Shown: piece after piece, positions 1 through 6,516 of the stretch
Position numbering within the stretch: the first letter of the stretch is position 1
How the letters are laid out: every line of letters starts with the position of its first letter
Assembly: GCA_018241865.1 (NCBI GenBank)
Contig: JAFECY010000180.1
Coordinates: 1 to 12,737 of the forward strand
Direction of reading: 5' to 3'
Source of the DNA: Pseudomonadota bacterium
GTDB taxonomy: Bacteria > Pseudomonadota > Gammaproteobacteria > Burkholderiales > Burkholderiaceae_D
DNA: 12,737 nucleotides
Program-made: the position numbers and the translations under genes
The notes under the pieces: generated by a model
The model's database searches: none
What the model was told of the DNA's origin: nothing
Seen by the model: only the letters and a program-made list of their open reading frames with translations

Positions 1-571
1 AATGTAGATGCGCTTTGATCTCAGGCCATTCGGCCGCAAGAATGCTGTAAATGTGCGCGTTTCTCACAGTGCCATCCCGTCGTGCTCCGTAATGACGAAT
101 GACGCCATCCAGCTTCGCTCCCAAGCGTTCGATTGCCTTCTGAGAAGCATGATTGAAATTATCGGTGCGGAAACCCACCACTTTGCAAGCAAGTGTCTCG
201 AAGGCATGTTCCAAGAGCATCAGTTTGCAGCTTGTATTCACATGACTGCGTTGGCAGGATTTTGCATACCAAGTGTAGCCAATTTCAACGCGGTCGATGG
301 CTGGCAGAATGTCGTGGTAACTGGTCGAGCCGATAATTTTTCCGGTAGCGCGTTCGCGCACGACAAAGGGCAGCCGTGACCCTGCTTGTTGCATGTCGAG
401 TGCCGATGCAATGTAGGCAGCTTCGGCACCGGGTTCGGGAACGGAAGTCACGCGGATATTCCATAATTCGCCGTCTCCGGCAGCTTGCGCCAGATCCGCA
501 GCATGCGACTTCTGCATCGGCTCCAGCCGGATGCCATGCAACTCGAGCGTAACCGGGTTGACAGTAATCAT
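1..571 (-). CDS. GNAT family N-acetyltransferase (RimJ/RimL-like), C-terminus cut off by window edge
   Basis: Reading the minus strand from an ATG at 571 gives 190 residues with no stop before the edge, so the end is missing, probably by only a few residues. The protein fits Acetyltransf_3, the acetyl-CoA-dependent family that includes ribosomal-protein N-acetyltransferases. Visible family features are R-x-E-I-G-Y-T-W-Y at 94-102, a C-K-L-M-L-L-E-H-A-F helix at 115-124, F-R-T-D-x-x-N at 134-140, and S-Q-K-A-I-E-R-L-G-A at 143-152. The last two form the usual acetyl-CoA-binding end of the fold. The acceptor cannot be told from sequence. The ATG follows the stop codon of the upstream ATPase gene with no base between them (TAAATG), so translation is very probably coupled. 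A plus-strand reading at 8-379 is a shadow of this gene. Confidence 0.85.
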   Translation of the reverse strand, partial: MITVNPVTLELHGIRLEPMQKSHAADLAQAAGDGELWNIRVTSVPEPGAEAAYIASALDMQQAGSRLPFVVRERATGKIIGSTSYHDILPAIDRVEIGYTWYAKSCQRSHVNTSCKLMLLEHAFETLACKVVGFRTDNFNHASQKAIERLGAKLDGVIRHYGARRDGTVRNAHIYSILAAEWPEIKAHLH

Positions 572-1453
572 TTAGCGGTTTGTCCTAGTCATGAACGCCA
601 TGCGCTCGAACAGATGTACATCCTGCTCGTTCTTCAGCAGCGCGCCATGCAGCGGCGGGATCACGGTCTTGGCATCGCTGCTGCGCAAGGCTTCGGCAGG
701 GATGTCTTCGGCTAGCAGCAGTTTCAGCCAGTCCAGCAATTCGGAGGTGGAAGGTTTTTTCTTCAGCCCCGGCACCTCGCGCACTTCGTAAAAACTTTGC
801 AGCGCCTGCGCCAGCAATTCCTTTTTCAGGTTCGGGAAGTGCACGCCGACGATGTCTTGCATCGTGTCTTTGTCCGGGAACTTGATGTAGTGGAAAAAGC
901 AGCGGCGCAGAAAAGCATCCGGCAATTCCTTTTCGTTGTTGGAGGTGATGATGACCAACGGTCGGTGTTTGGCCACCACCATTTCGCGCGTTTCGTACAC
1001 GAAGAATTCCATGCGGTCGAGTTCGCGCAGCAAGTCGTTGGGGAATTCGATGTCGGCCTTGTCGATCTCGTCGATCAGCAGCACCACCGGTTCCGGCGCG
1101 GTGAAAGCTTGCCACAGCACGCCCTTGACGATGTAGTTGTGGATATCCTTGACGCGTTCCGAACCTTCAATATCCGCGAGTTGCGAATCGCGCAGGCGCG
1201 ACACCGCATCGTATTCATACAAGCCTTGCTGCGCCTTGGTGGTGGATTTGACATGCCATTGCAGCAAGGGCATGTCGAGCGCCGCTGCTACTTCCTCGGC
1301 CAGCATGGTTTTGCCGGTACCCGGCTCGCCCTTGATGAGCAAGGGGCGCTGCAGGGTCAGCGCGGCGTTGACCGCCAGCCGTAAATCTGCCGTGGCAACA
1401 TAATTTCGGGAACCTTCAAAGCGGATGGCCTGTCGCATACTTTGTTGTGTCAT
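572..1453 (-). CDS. MoxR-type AAA+ ATPase
   Basis: This is a 293-residue AAA+ ATPase of the MoxR group, whose members act as chaperone-like remodelling ATPases, often with a von Willebrand A-domain partner. Numbering from the ATG at 1453, Walker A is G-E-P-G-T-G-K-T (42-49), Walker B is V-L-L-I-D-E (124-129), sensor 1 is T-S-N-N (170-173), and a probable arginine finger is in L-R-R-C (182-185). No signal peptide is seen, so it is cytoplasmic. The open frame extends to 1633, but the extra N-terminus overlaps the divergent membrane-protein gene and lacks family character, so I reject it. ATG 1453 and ATG 1438 are both possible starts, and neither has a clear Shine-Dalgarno sequence. A TATACT -10-like hexamer lies just upstream. 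The next gene, a GNAT, begins at the base after the stop. No VWA gene is visible, though it could lie beyond the left edge. Confidence 0.9.
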   Translation of the reverse strand: MTQQSMRQAIRFEGSRNYVATADLRLAVNAALTLQRPLLIKGEPGTGKTMLAEEVAAALDMPLLQWHVKSTTKAQQGLYEYDAVSRLRDSQLADIEGSERVKDIHNYIVKGVLWQAFTAPEPVVLLIDEIDKADIEFPNDLLRELDRMEFFVYETREMVVAKHRPLVIITSNNEKELPDAFLRRCFFHYIKFPDKDTMQDIVGVHFPNLKKELLAQALQSFYEVREVPGLKKKPSTSELLDWLKLLLAEDIPAEALRSSDAKTVIPPLHGALLKNEQDVHLFERMAFMTRTNR

Positions 1454-1472
1454 CAAGAGGAAAACAGATTCA

Positions 1473-1480
1473 AGTATAAG
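1473..1480. promoter_or_regulatory. Candidate overlapping divergent -10 elements
   Basis: The 96 bp between the two divergent genes contain a hexamer reading TATACT on the minus strand (1473-1478), overlapping TATAAG on the plus strand (1475-1480). Each matches the sigma-70 -10 consensus at 5 of 6 positions. Neither has a good -35 about 17 bp away. The minus-strand element would give the ATPase gene a very short leader. Confidence 0.3.
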
Positions 1481-1534
1481 CGAGAAAGAAACTGCGAGCC
1501 GGCGCATGACCGGCCGCTTCACCGTCCATTTTCC

Positions 1535-1540
1535 GAAGGA
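1535..1540 (+). promoter_or_regulatory. Ribosome binding site fixing the start at 1550
   Basis: GAAGGA lies 9 nt before ATG 1550. It favours this start over the upstream in-frame ATG at 1442, which lies inside the divergent ATPase gene. Confidence 0.6.
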
Positions 1541-1549
1541 TTCCTCTCC

Positions 1550-3688
1550 ATGAAACGATCCCTGTTGCGCGCCTTGGTGGTATGGCGGCGCTTCCGGCGA
1601 GGCAGTCTGCGCCGACACGAACAACAATTGCATGACGATAGTCAGGCCGCCGCACTGCTATCGCGCGCCAATCCGTTCGCATCTTGGAACGAGCGCGCTA
1701 ATTGGATGCTGGATTTGGCAGAATGGCTGCGGCGCGACCCCGGCGCTTTACTGCTCGACGATGGTGCGCGCCGCCGCATCCGTTGTCAGCGCCTACGTTC
1801 TTTGCTCGACTGGCTGGACGCGCACCGCGACGTGCGCAAGCTGGTGCAGGCGACGCTGCAGAAGACACTGCGCGAAGCGGCCGGGCCGGAACTGTTTTGC
1901 GCCACCGGCTTGCCGCGCGAGCCGGCCTTCGTCGGTGAACTGGTCGAGCGCGTCATCAAGTTTCTGTTGCCGCGGCCATTGCCGACGCACGATCTTTCCG
2001 CGCTGTTCACTGCCATGTTTCCCGATCCGGCCGATGCCGGTTGGTTGCTCGATCTGGATCGCGCCAGCCTAGCGCGGTTGGGGCGCTTGTGCATCGACGA
2101 GAGCATCGCTCACGCGTATCTAAAGCAGATTGACGAAGCGCTGATCTATCTGATGACGCAAGTGATCGCAGTCGGCGTCGGGCCGGAATTTCGTCAGCGC
2201 GCCGGCGGTAGTCTGCCGTTACAGGCGACGCCCTTCATGGCCTTGCGACGCGAAACTGAAAAATATCTGCTGTCCGGCGTCAGTGACGATGCAGCTTTGC
2301 GTAGCGTACGCATGCTGATCGCGGTATGTCAGGCGCAAATCGACCGGGTGTACGAGCACCTCGATGAATACGGTGTTTCGGTCAGTTTGGTGTACCGCAT
2401 CGAACGCATGCGCGCGCAACTGCAGCGCATGGGCCGCCTGATCGATTTGCGCGCCTCGGTGCTGTCCGATGCGCAACCTGCCGGGCAGGTACAGGCATTG
2501 TTGGGCGACCTGATTAGCGCGCATCATCATCGCTCTTCGGTGCGCGAACTGGTGCGGCGCAGCTTCTCGTTGTTGGCGCGCAAGATGGTCGAACGCAACG
2601 CCGGCCACGGCGAACATTACATCGCGCGCAATCGCGTTGAATATCGCGCCATCCTGCGCGCCGCCGGCATCGGCGGTGCGGTAACGGCCTTCACCGTGTT
2701 GGGCAAACTCGCCATACTCGCCGGCGCGGTGCATTTCCTCGAAGGCTTGCTGGCCACGCTGTTGTACGCCGCCAGCTTCTTGTTGATTACCGGGCTGGGC
2801 GGCGTGCTGGCAACCAAGCAACCGCCTGTCACCGCGCCCGCCTTGGCCGCTCGCATGGGCCACCTCAATTCACGCGAGGGCTTGCGCGAACTGTTGGCGG
2901 AAATCACTTTTCTACTGCGTTCGCAAGCCGCCGCCGTGTTCGGCAACGTGATGACGGTGATCCCGATCATGTTGTTGCTCGCCATCGCGCTCTTTGGCCT
3001 GACGCACGGCACGTTGATGACGCCGACGAAAGCGCACGCCACGCTGCAATCTTTGTCGCTGGCCGGCGTGACGCCGCTGTTCGCCGCTTTCACCGGTGTG
3101 CTGCTGTGGCTGTCCAGCCTGGCAGCCGGCTTCGCCGACAATTGGTTCGCCCTGCGTCGTCTGCGACCCACCATCGCGCATCACCGGCGCGTGGTGCATG
3201 CGCTCGGCACGGCGCGTGCGGAGCGGCTGGCGCACTGGATCGAGGGGCATGTCGCCGGGGTCGCCGGCAATCTTGCATTGGCAATGCTGCTGGGCATGGG
3301 GCCGGTGCTGCTGCAATTCTTTGGTGTGCCGCTGGACGTGCGTCACGTGACGCTGGCAACCGGTGCGCTGACCGCGGCGCTCGCTAGCATCGGCTGGGAG
3401 GCGCTCACCACGCGCGAATTCTGGCTCGCCGGCGGCGGCATCCTTGCCATCGGTTTGTTGAATGTTGCCGTCGCCTTTGCCTGCGCGCTGTTGCTGGCGC
3501 TGCGCGCCCGCGACGTACCAGCGCGTACTCGGCGTGTGGTGTTTCGCGCGGTATTGCGTCGTTTCGCAGCGTCGCCGCTGTCTTTTTTGTTTCCTGCGCG
3601 GCAGGAGCGGGCGCTGAGGTTGACGCCCACTGCATCGGAGAAAAATGTATCTGTCGAACACGACGACAATGCCAGAACCGGCAGTTAG
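1550..3688 (+). CDS. PF10136 family polytopic membrane protein ('site-specific recombinase Gcr')
   Basis: The product is 712 residues. I recognise the PF10136 family, usually labelled 'site-specific recombinase'. The name is poorly founded. The N-terminal half (1-350) is soluble and rich in charged helices. A family segment G-E-H-Y-I-A-R-N-R-x-E-Y-R near 352-364 then leads into a membrane half with about seven hydrophobic segments: roughly 368-388, 393-418, 463-484, 502-528, 567-593, 604-617 and 625-653. The A-T-K-Q-P-P-V-T-A-P-A-L-A loop near 418-430 is also family-like. I see no tyrosine-recombinase R-H-R-Y set and no serine-recombinase motif. The start at 1550 has a GAAGGA at 1535-1540, 9 nt upstream. 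The open frame reaches back to 1442 but would then overlap the divergent ATPase gene. It is a stand-alone transcription unit. Its real function is unknown. Confidence 0.88.
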   Translation: MKRSLLRALVVWRRFRRGSLRRHEQQLHDDSQAAALLSRANPFASWNERANWMLDLAEWLRRDPGALLLDDGARRRIRCQRLRSLLDWLDAHRDVRKLVQATLQKTLREAAGPELFCATGLPREPAFVGELVERVIKFLLPRPLPTHDLSALFTAMFPDPADAGWLLDLDRASLARLGRLCIDESIAHAYLKQIDEALIYLMTQVIAVGVGPEFRQRAGGSLPLQATPFMALRRETEKYLLSGVSDDAALRSVRMLIAVCQAQIDRVYEHLDEYGVSVSLVYRIERMRAQLQRMGRLIDLRASVLSDAQPAGQVQALLGDLISAHHHRSSVRELVRRSFSLLARKMVERNAGHGEHYIARNRVEYRAILRAAGIGGAVTAFTVLGKLAILAGAVHFLEGLLATLLYAASFLLITGLGGVLATKQPPVTAPALAARMGHLNSREGLRELLAEITFLLRSQAAAVFGNVMTVIPIMLLLAIALFGLTHGTLMTPTKAHATLQSLSLAGVTPLFAAFTGVLLWLSSLAAGFADNWFALRRLRPTIAHHRRVVHALGTARAERLAHWIEGHVAGVAGNLALAMLLGMGPVLLQFFGVPLDVRHVTLATGALTAALASIGWEALTTREFWLAGGGILAIGLLNVAVAFACALLLALRARDVPARTRRVVFRAVLRRFAASPLSFLFPARQERALRLTPTASEKNVSVEHDDNARTGS

Positions 3689-3754
3689 GAGGGCGACACC
3701 CGGCATATCGGAGGAATGCACCGCCCCACGCCTTGCTGCTTAGTCGGCACTGAA

Positions 3755-3783
3755 TAGACTGGCAAGGGCGTTTCGGGTAGAAT
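3755..3783 (+). promoter_or_regulatory. Sigma-70 promoter for the cytochrome pair
   Basis: TAGACT (3755-3760, 4 of 6 matches to TTGACA) is followed after exactly 17 bp by TAGAAT (3778-3783, 5 of 6 matches to TATAAT). Transcription would start near 3790 and give a leader of about 58 nt before the ATG at 3848. This is the best promoter match I found in the window, and it sits where one is needed. Confidence 0.6.
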
Positions 3784-3847
3784 TGTGCGGTTTTTACGCT
3801 GGCTCGCTCAGCTTCCGTCGGTTTCGCTTTACTTACCCCTGCTAACC

Positions 3848-4168
3848 ATGAAAAAACTTCTCGCATTCGTCGCGTTTGCCGGACTTGCCAACTTCGCCAT
3901 TGCGGCGGATGTGGTCGGCGACGCCAAGGCCGCTTCCAACAAAGTTGCGATGTGTATCGGTTGCCACGGCATCCCCGGCTACAAGACGACTTTCCCCGAG
4001 GTTTATCAAGTGCCCATGCTCGGCGGTCAATCGGCCAAATATCTCGAGAGCGCGCTGAAGGCGTACCAGAAAGGCGAGCGCAATCACCCAACCATGCACG
4101 GTATCGCTGCCAGCCTGTCGGATCAAGACATCGCCGACCTCGCGGCCTACTACTCGCAGCAGAAATAA
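3848..4168 (+). CDS. Class I c-type cytochrome, single haem (c4-half-like)
   Basis: This is a small periplasmic electron carrier of 106 residues. A signal peptide covers about 1-20 (M-K-K start, hydrophobic core, A-I-A-A end). The covalent haem site is C-I-G-C-H at 36-40, and Met83 in P-T-M-H-G is the likely second axial ligand. The segment L-G-G-Q-S-A-K-Y-L followed by A-Y-Q-K-G and the closing L-S-D-Q-D-I-A-D-L-A-A-Y-Y are typical of one domain of cytochrome c4. The open frame extends back to 3785, but that would place charged and polar residues before the Lys-Lys signal start. I chose 3848 although no clear Shine-Dalgarno sequence precedes it. A second, related cytochrome gene starts 13 bp after the stop. 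Electron partners are not shown by the window. Confidence 0.9.
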   Translation: MKKLLAFVAFAGLANFAIAADVVGDAKAASNKVAMCIGCHGIPGYKTTFPEVYQVPMLGGQSAKYLESALKAYQKGERNHPTMHGIAASLSDQDIADLAAYYSQQK

Positions 4169-4181
4169 GGGAGAGCAGAAC

Positions 4182-4529
4182 ATGAACAAGATTTTCGCTT
4201 CGCTGGTGGCCGTGGCTGCCGCTGCGCTTTCCTTCAACGCATACGCCGGCGGCAATATCGAAGCCGGCAAGGCGCTGGCGCACAAGACTTGCGTCGCTTG
4301 CCACGGTGCTGATTTCAACACGCCGATCGATCCGGCCTATCCCAAGTTGGCCGGCCAGCCGCAGGATTACTTGGAGCATGCGCTGCGCGCCTATCAGCGC
4401 GGCACGGGTCCCAATAGCCGTAACAATGCGATCATGGGCGCACAGGTCAAAGAACTAAAGAGGCAGGATATTCAGGATATCGCCGCTTATCTGCACAGCT
4501 TGCAAGGATCGCTGGTGCTGCGTAAATAA
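4182..4529 (+). CDS. Class I c-type cytochrome, single haem (paralogue of the preceding one)
   Basis: The product is a 115-residue periplasmic cytochrome. The signal peptide runs to about A-Y-A at 20-22. The haem site is C-V-A-C-H at 37-41, with Met85 in A-I-M-G as the probable sixth ligand. The middle, Y-P-K-L-A-G-Q-P-x-D-Y-L-E-H-A-L-R-A-Y-Q-R-G, aligns by eye with the matching stretch of the upstream cytochrome, so the two are paralogues and resemble the two domains of a dihaem cytochrome c4. A GGGAGAG sits about 8 nt before the ATG. The two genes share one promoter and one terminator, so they are expected to be co-transcribed and to work in the same electron-transfer step. The terminal oxidase or reductase they serve is not in the window. 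Confidence 0.9.
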   Translation: MNKIFASLVAVAAAALSFNAYAGGNIEAGKALAHKTCVACHGADFNTPIDPAYPKLAGQPQDYLEHALRAYQRGTGPNSRNNAIMGAQVKELKRQDIQDIAAYLHSLQGSLVLRK

Positions 4530-4544
4530 GCGCATTTTGCTGAT

Positions 4545-4574
4545 AAAAAAACCGCGTTGCGACGCGGTTTTTTT
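4545..4574. terminator. Bidirectional rho-independent terminator
   Basis: A 13-bp perfect stem (4545-4557 with 4562-4574) encloses the tetraloop TGCG. It has a GC core flanked by seven A on the left and seven T on the right, so it can end transcription from both sides: the cytochrome pair on the plus strand and the rsxB-nth-DUF1841 genes on the minus strand. Confidence 0.9.
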
Positions 4575-4589
4575 ACGTCCATCGTTTGC

Positions 4590-5021
4590 TCATACGCTAG
4601 CGCGACGACGAATGCAGTCGATATAAGCCGCGCCATCCGGTGGCAATCCGCTGCGTTGCGCATGCCACACCATCTCACCCAAGCATTCCATGATCTGGTG
4701 GTGCGCTTCATGTTCGGATTGCAGCCGTTGCGCTAGCGCTAGGAAGGCAGCGCGGATGCCTGGCGGCTGGTCGATCGAAATTTGTTCCGCAATGGACAGG
4801 TGCATCGACAAATGCAAGAAGGGGTTGGTCTGTCCGCGGTCAACCGAATAATCGGCGGCCAGTGCGGCTTCGACATCGGCTAATTGCTTGTCGTATTCGG
4901 GGTGCTGCACGATCCAGTCGCGCGCGATGGCTTCCAACGGTGTCAGGATGTCGTTGGCGCGGTGTTTGCGAAAGGCGTCGCAGAAGAAGCGGCGGACATC
5001 TTGTTGTGATGGATTGAACAT
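4590..5021 (-). CDS. DUF1841 family protein
   Basis: The 143-residue product matches what I remember of DUF1841 (PF08897), a small family common in beta- and gammaproteobacteria. Family-like stretches are the N-terminal F-N-P-S-Q-x-x-V-R-R-F-F at 2-13, a central N-P-F-L-H-L-S-M-H at 66-74, and E-H-E-A-H-H-Q-I-M-E-C-L near the C-terminus, rich in His and Glu. There is no signal peptide or membrane segment, so it is cytoplasmic. The His/Glu-rich helices could bind metal, but that is only a guess, and the biochemical role is unknown. It starts 45 bp after the nth stop on the same strand and is probably the last gene of that transcription unit, ending at the 4545-4574 terminator. Confidence 0.8.
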   Translation of the reverse strand: MFNPSQQDVRRFFCDAFRKHRANDILTPLEAIARDWIVQHPEYDKQLADVEAALAADYSVDRGQTNPFLHLSMHLSIAEQISIDQPPGIRAAFLALAQRLQSEHEAHHQIMECLGEMVWHAQRSGLPPDGAAYIDCIRRRASV

Positions 5022-5066
5022 GCAGCGGATTTTACCCTGATAGTCGCGCTGTCATTGGTGCGGCTC

Positions 5067-5717
5067 TTATACGCCTTTTGCCGGCAACGGTGTCTTGTCA
5101 CGAAATTCGCACAGGTCGGCGATCACGCAATTCCAGCATGCCGGCTTGCGCGCGGTGCACGTGTAGCGGCCATGCAGAATCAGCCAGTGATGGGCGTCAT
5201 GTTGAAATTCCGGCGGCACGTTCTTCAGCAGCTTCTGTTCGACTATATCGACATTTTTACCCGGCGCGATGCCAGTGCGGTTGCTGACGCGGAAAATGTG
5301 CGTATCGACTGCGATGGTCGCTTCGCCAAATGCCGTGTTCAACACGACGTTGGCAGTCTTGCGGCCGACGCCGGGCAGCGCTTGCAAGGCGTCGCGGGTG
5401 CGCGGTACCAGACCTTGGTGTTCGGCCAACAGGATGCGGCAAGTTTCGATGACATTTTTCGCCTTGGTGCGATACAGACCGATGGTGCGGATATAGGCCG
5501 TCAAACCTTCGACGCCGAGATGGAAGATAGCTTGCGGCGTATTGGCGACCGGATACAACAAACGGGTGGCTTTGTTCACCGACACATCGGTGGCTTGCGC
5601 CGAGAGGATGACGGCAATTAGCAATTCAAAAGGCGTGGTGTATTCCAGCTCGGTGGTCGGCGTCGGATTGGCTTGTTGCAGACGCTGAAAAATCGCGCAT
5701 CGTGTTGCCGCATTCAT
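5067..5717 (-). CDS. nth: Endonuclease III (DNA glycosylase/AP lyase)
   Basis: This base-excision repair enzyme removes oxidised pyrimidines and cleaves the resulting abasic site. At 216 residues it has the normal family length. The helix-hairpin-helix [10 protein letters not shown] spans 114-123 and places the catalytic lysine at 120. The catalytic aspartate is Asp138 in V-D-T-H. The [4Fe-4S] loop C-x6-C-x2-C-x5-C is at Cys187, 194, 197 and 203. All these numbers coincide with the E. coli enzyme. The start ATG overlaps the stop of the upstream ferredoxin gene by 4 bp (ATGA), with AGGAAG upstream as ribosome binding site, so the two are translationally coupled. Confidence 0.97.
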   Translation of the reverse strand: MNAATRCAIFQRLQQANPTPTTELEYTTPFELLIAVILSAQATDVSVNKATRLLYPVANTPQAIFHLGVEGLTAYIRTIGLYRTKAKNVIETCRILLAEHQGLVPRTRDALQALPGVGRKTANVVLNTAFGEATIAVDTHIFRVSNRTGIAPGKNVDIVEQKLLKNVPPEFQHDAHHWLILHGRYTCTARKPACWNCVIADLCEFRDKTPLPAKGV

Positions 5718-6397
5718 GATGGTTCTTCCTGCGATTTCTTTTGTAGGCGGGCGCGCTCCATTGCGGCCTGAATGATGGCGCGTTTGCGATCCTGCTCGGC
5801 TTTCTGCTCGGGCGATGCAGCCGCTTCCGACGCCAATGCGTGCAGTTTGGCGGCAGCCTTGGCTGCCAGTCGCGCATCGTTTTCTTGCTTGTCGCGTTGT
5901 AAGCGGAAATCGCGGAATCGGTAACGGCTACGCGCAGCATCGGCCTGCTGCGGTGACCAAGCATGCCAGCCGGTATCGTCGCCGGTAATGGGAAGCATGG
6001 CGATGCAATCGACCGGACAGGGCGCGACACACAAATCGCAGCCGGTGCACAGTTCGGCGATCACGGTATGCATTTGTTTGGCTGCGCCGACGATGGCATC
6101 TACCGGGCAAGCTTGTATGCATAGGGTGCAGCCGATGCAGGCTGCTTCGTCGATGACGGCAACTGGGCGCGGACGCTCGACGCCGTTGACGGGATTGAGC
6201 GGGATGATAGGTTTGCCGAGCAGATTCGCCAGTCTTTCGATGCCTTGCGCGCCGCCGGGCGGGCATTGGTTGTAACTTGCACTACCGTCAGCAATCGCTT
6301 CGGCGTATGGCCGGCAGGCCGCATAGCCGCACTTGGTGCATTGCGTTTGCGGCAGCAGGGCATCGATCTGATCGGCGAGAGATGGAGAAGCGGACAC
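5714..6397 (-). CDS. rsxB: RnfB/RsxB-like ferredoxin without membrane anchor
   Basis: The 227-residue iron-sulphur protein resembles RnfB/RsxB of the Rnf electron-transport complex. An N-terminal Fe-S domain has Cys20, 23, 28 and 45 (C-T-K-C-G-Y, with the later Cys-Pro). Two ferredoxin [4Fe-4S] motifs follow: C-I-G-C-T-L-C-x3-C-P (87-98) and C-T-G-C-D-L-C-x3-C-P (117-128). Residues 165-225 are a highly charged, Ala/Lys/Glu-rich, probably helical tail. The hydrophobic N-terminal anchor of typical RnfB is missing, so it should be cytoplasmic. The start is a GTG with no clear ribosome binding site, and no in-frame ATG lies nearby. No other rnf gene is present. It overlaps nth by 4 bp. In E. coli the rsx operon is likewise followed by nth, which supports the assignment. 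Its electron partner here is unknown. Confidence 0.85.
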   Translation of the reverse strand: MSASPSLADQIDALLPQTQCTKCGYAACRPYAEAIADGSASYNQCPPGGAQGIERLANLLGKPIIPLNPVNGVERPRPVAVIDEAACIGCTLCIQACPVDAIVGAAKQMHTVIAELCTGCDLCVAPCPVDCIAMLPITGDDTGWHAWSPQQADAARSRYRFRDFRLQRDKQENDARLAAKAAAKLHALASEAAASPEQKAEQDRKRAIIQAAMERARLQKKSQEEPS

Positions 6398-6426
6398 AGG
6401 CGGAACAGCAGTTTGCTAAAAGCGAC

Positions 6427-6456
6427 ATTATCTAATGAGCGGGCGGTCGCTTCCAA
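6427..6456 (-). promoter_or_regulatory. Candidate promoter for rsxB-nth-DUF1841
   Basis: On the minus strand TTGGAA (6456-6451) and GATAAT (6432-6427) are separated by 18 bp, matching the consensus hexamers at 4 and 5 of 6 positions. Transcription would begin near 6420, about 22 nt before the GTG start. The element lies just after the phaZ terminator, as expected for a new unit. Confidence 0.4.
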
Positions 6457-6458
6457 GT

Positions 6459-6488
6459 AAAAAAGCCGTTCTCTTGCGAGAACGGCTT
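6459..6488 (-). terminator. Rho-independent terminator of phaZ
   Basis: An 11-bp perfect stem (6478-6488 with 6463-6473) has a four-base loop and, on the minus strand, runs into six T. It begins 28 bp after the phaZ stop. Confidence 0.88.
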
Positions 6489-6516
6489 GGATCGCGGTGC
6501 GGCGCAAGCGCGAGCT

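Noticed and set aside
797..1384. Plus-strand open frame opposite the AAA+ ATPase
   Set aside because: It is antisense to intact Walker A, Walker B and sensor motifs, and its composition (Val, His, Gln, Arg) is typical of a shadow frame.
1550..3688. A mobile element or integrase implied by the family name 'site-specific recombinase'
   Set aside because: No recombinase catalytic residues, attachment-site repeats or other mobility genes are present nearby.
3716..3757. A 13-codon open frame after GGAGG in the cytochrome leader region
   Set aside because: The GGAGG is only 1 nt from the ATG, too close for normal initiation, and the frame lies upstream of the predicted transcription start near 3790.
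3405..4379. A 324-codon minus-strand open frame across the cytochrome region
   Set aside because: It runs antisense to a clear membrane-protein end and two haem-motif cytochromes, and the translation has no family features. High GC leaves such long antisense frames open.
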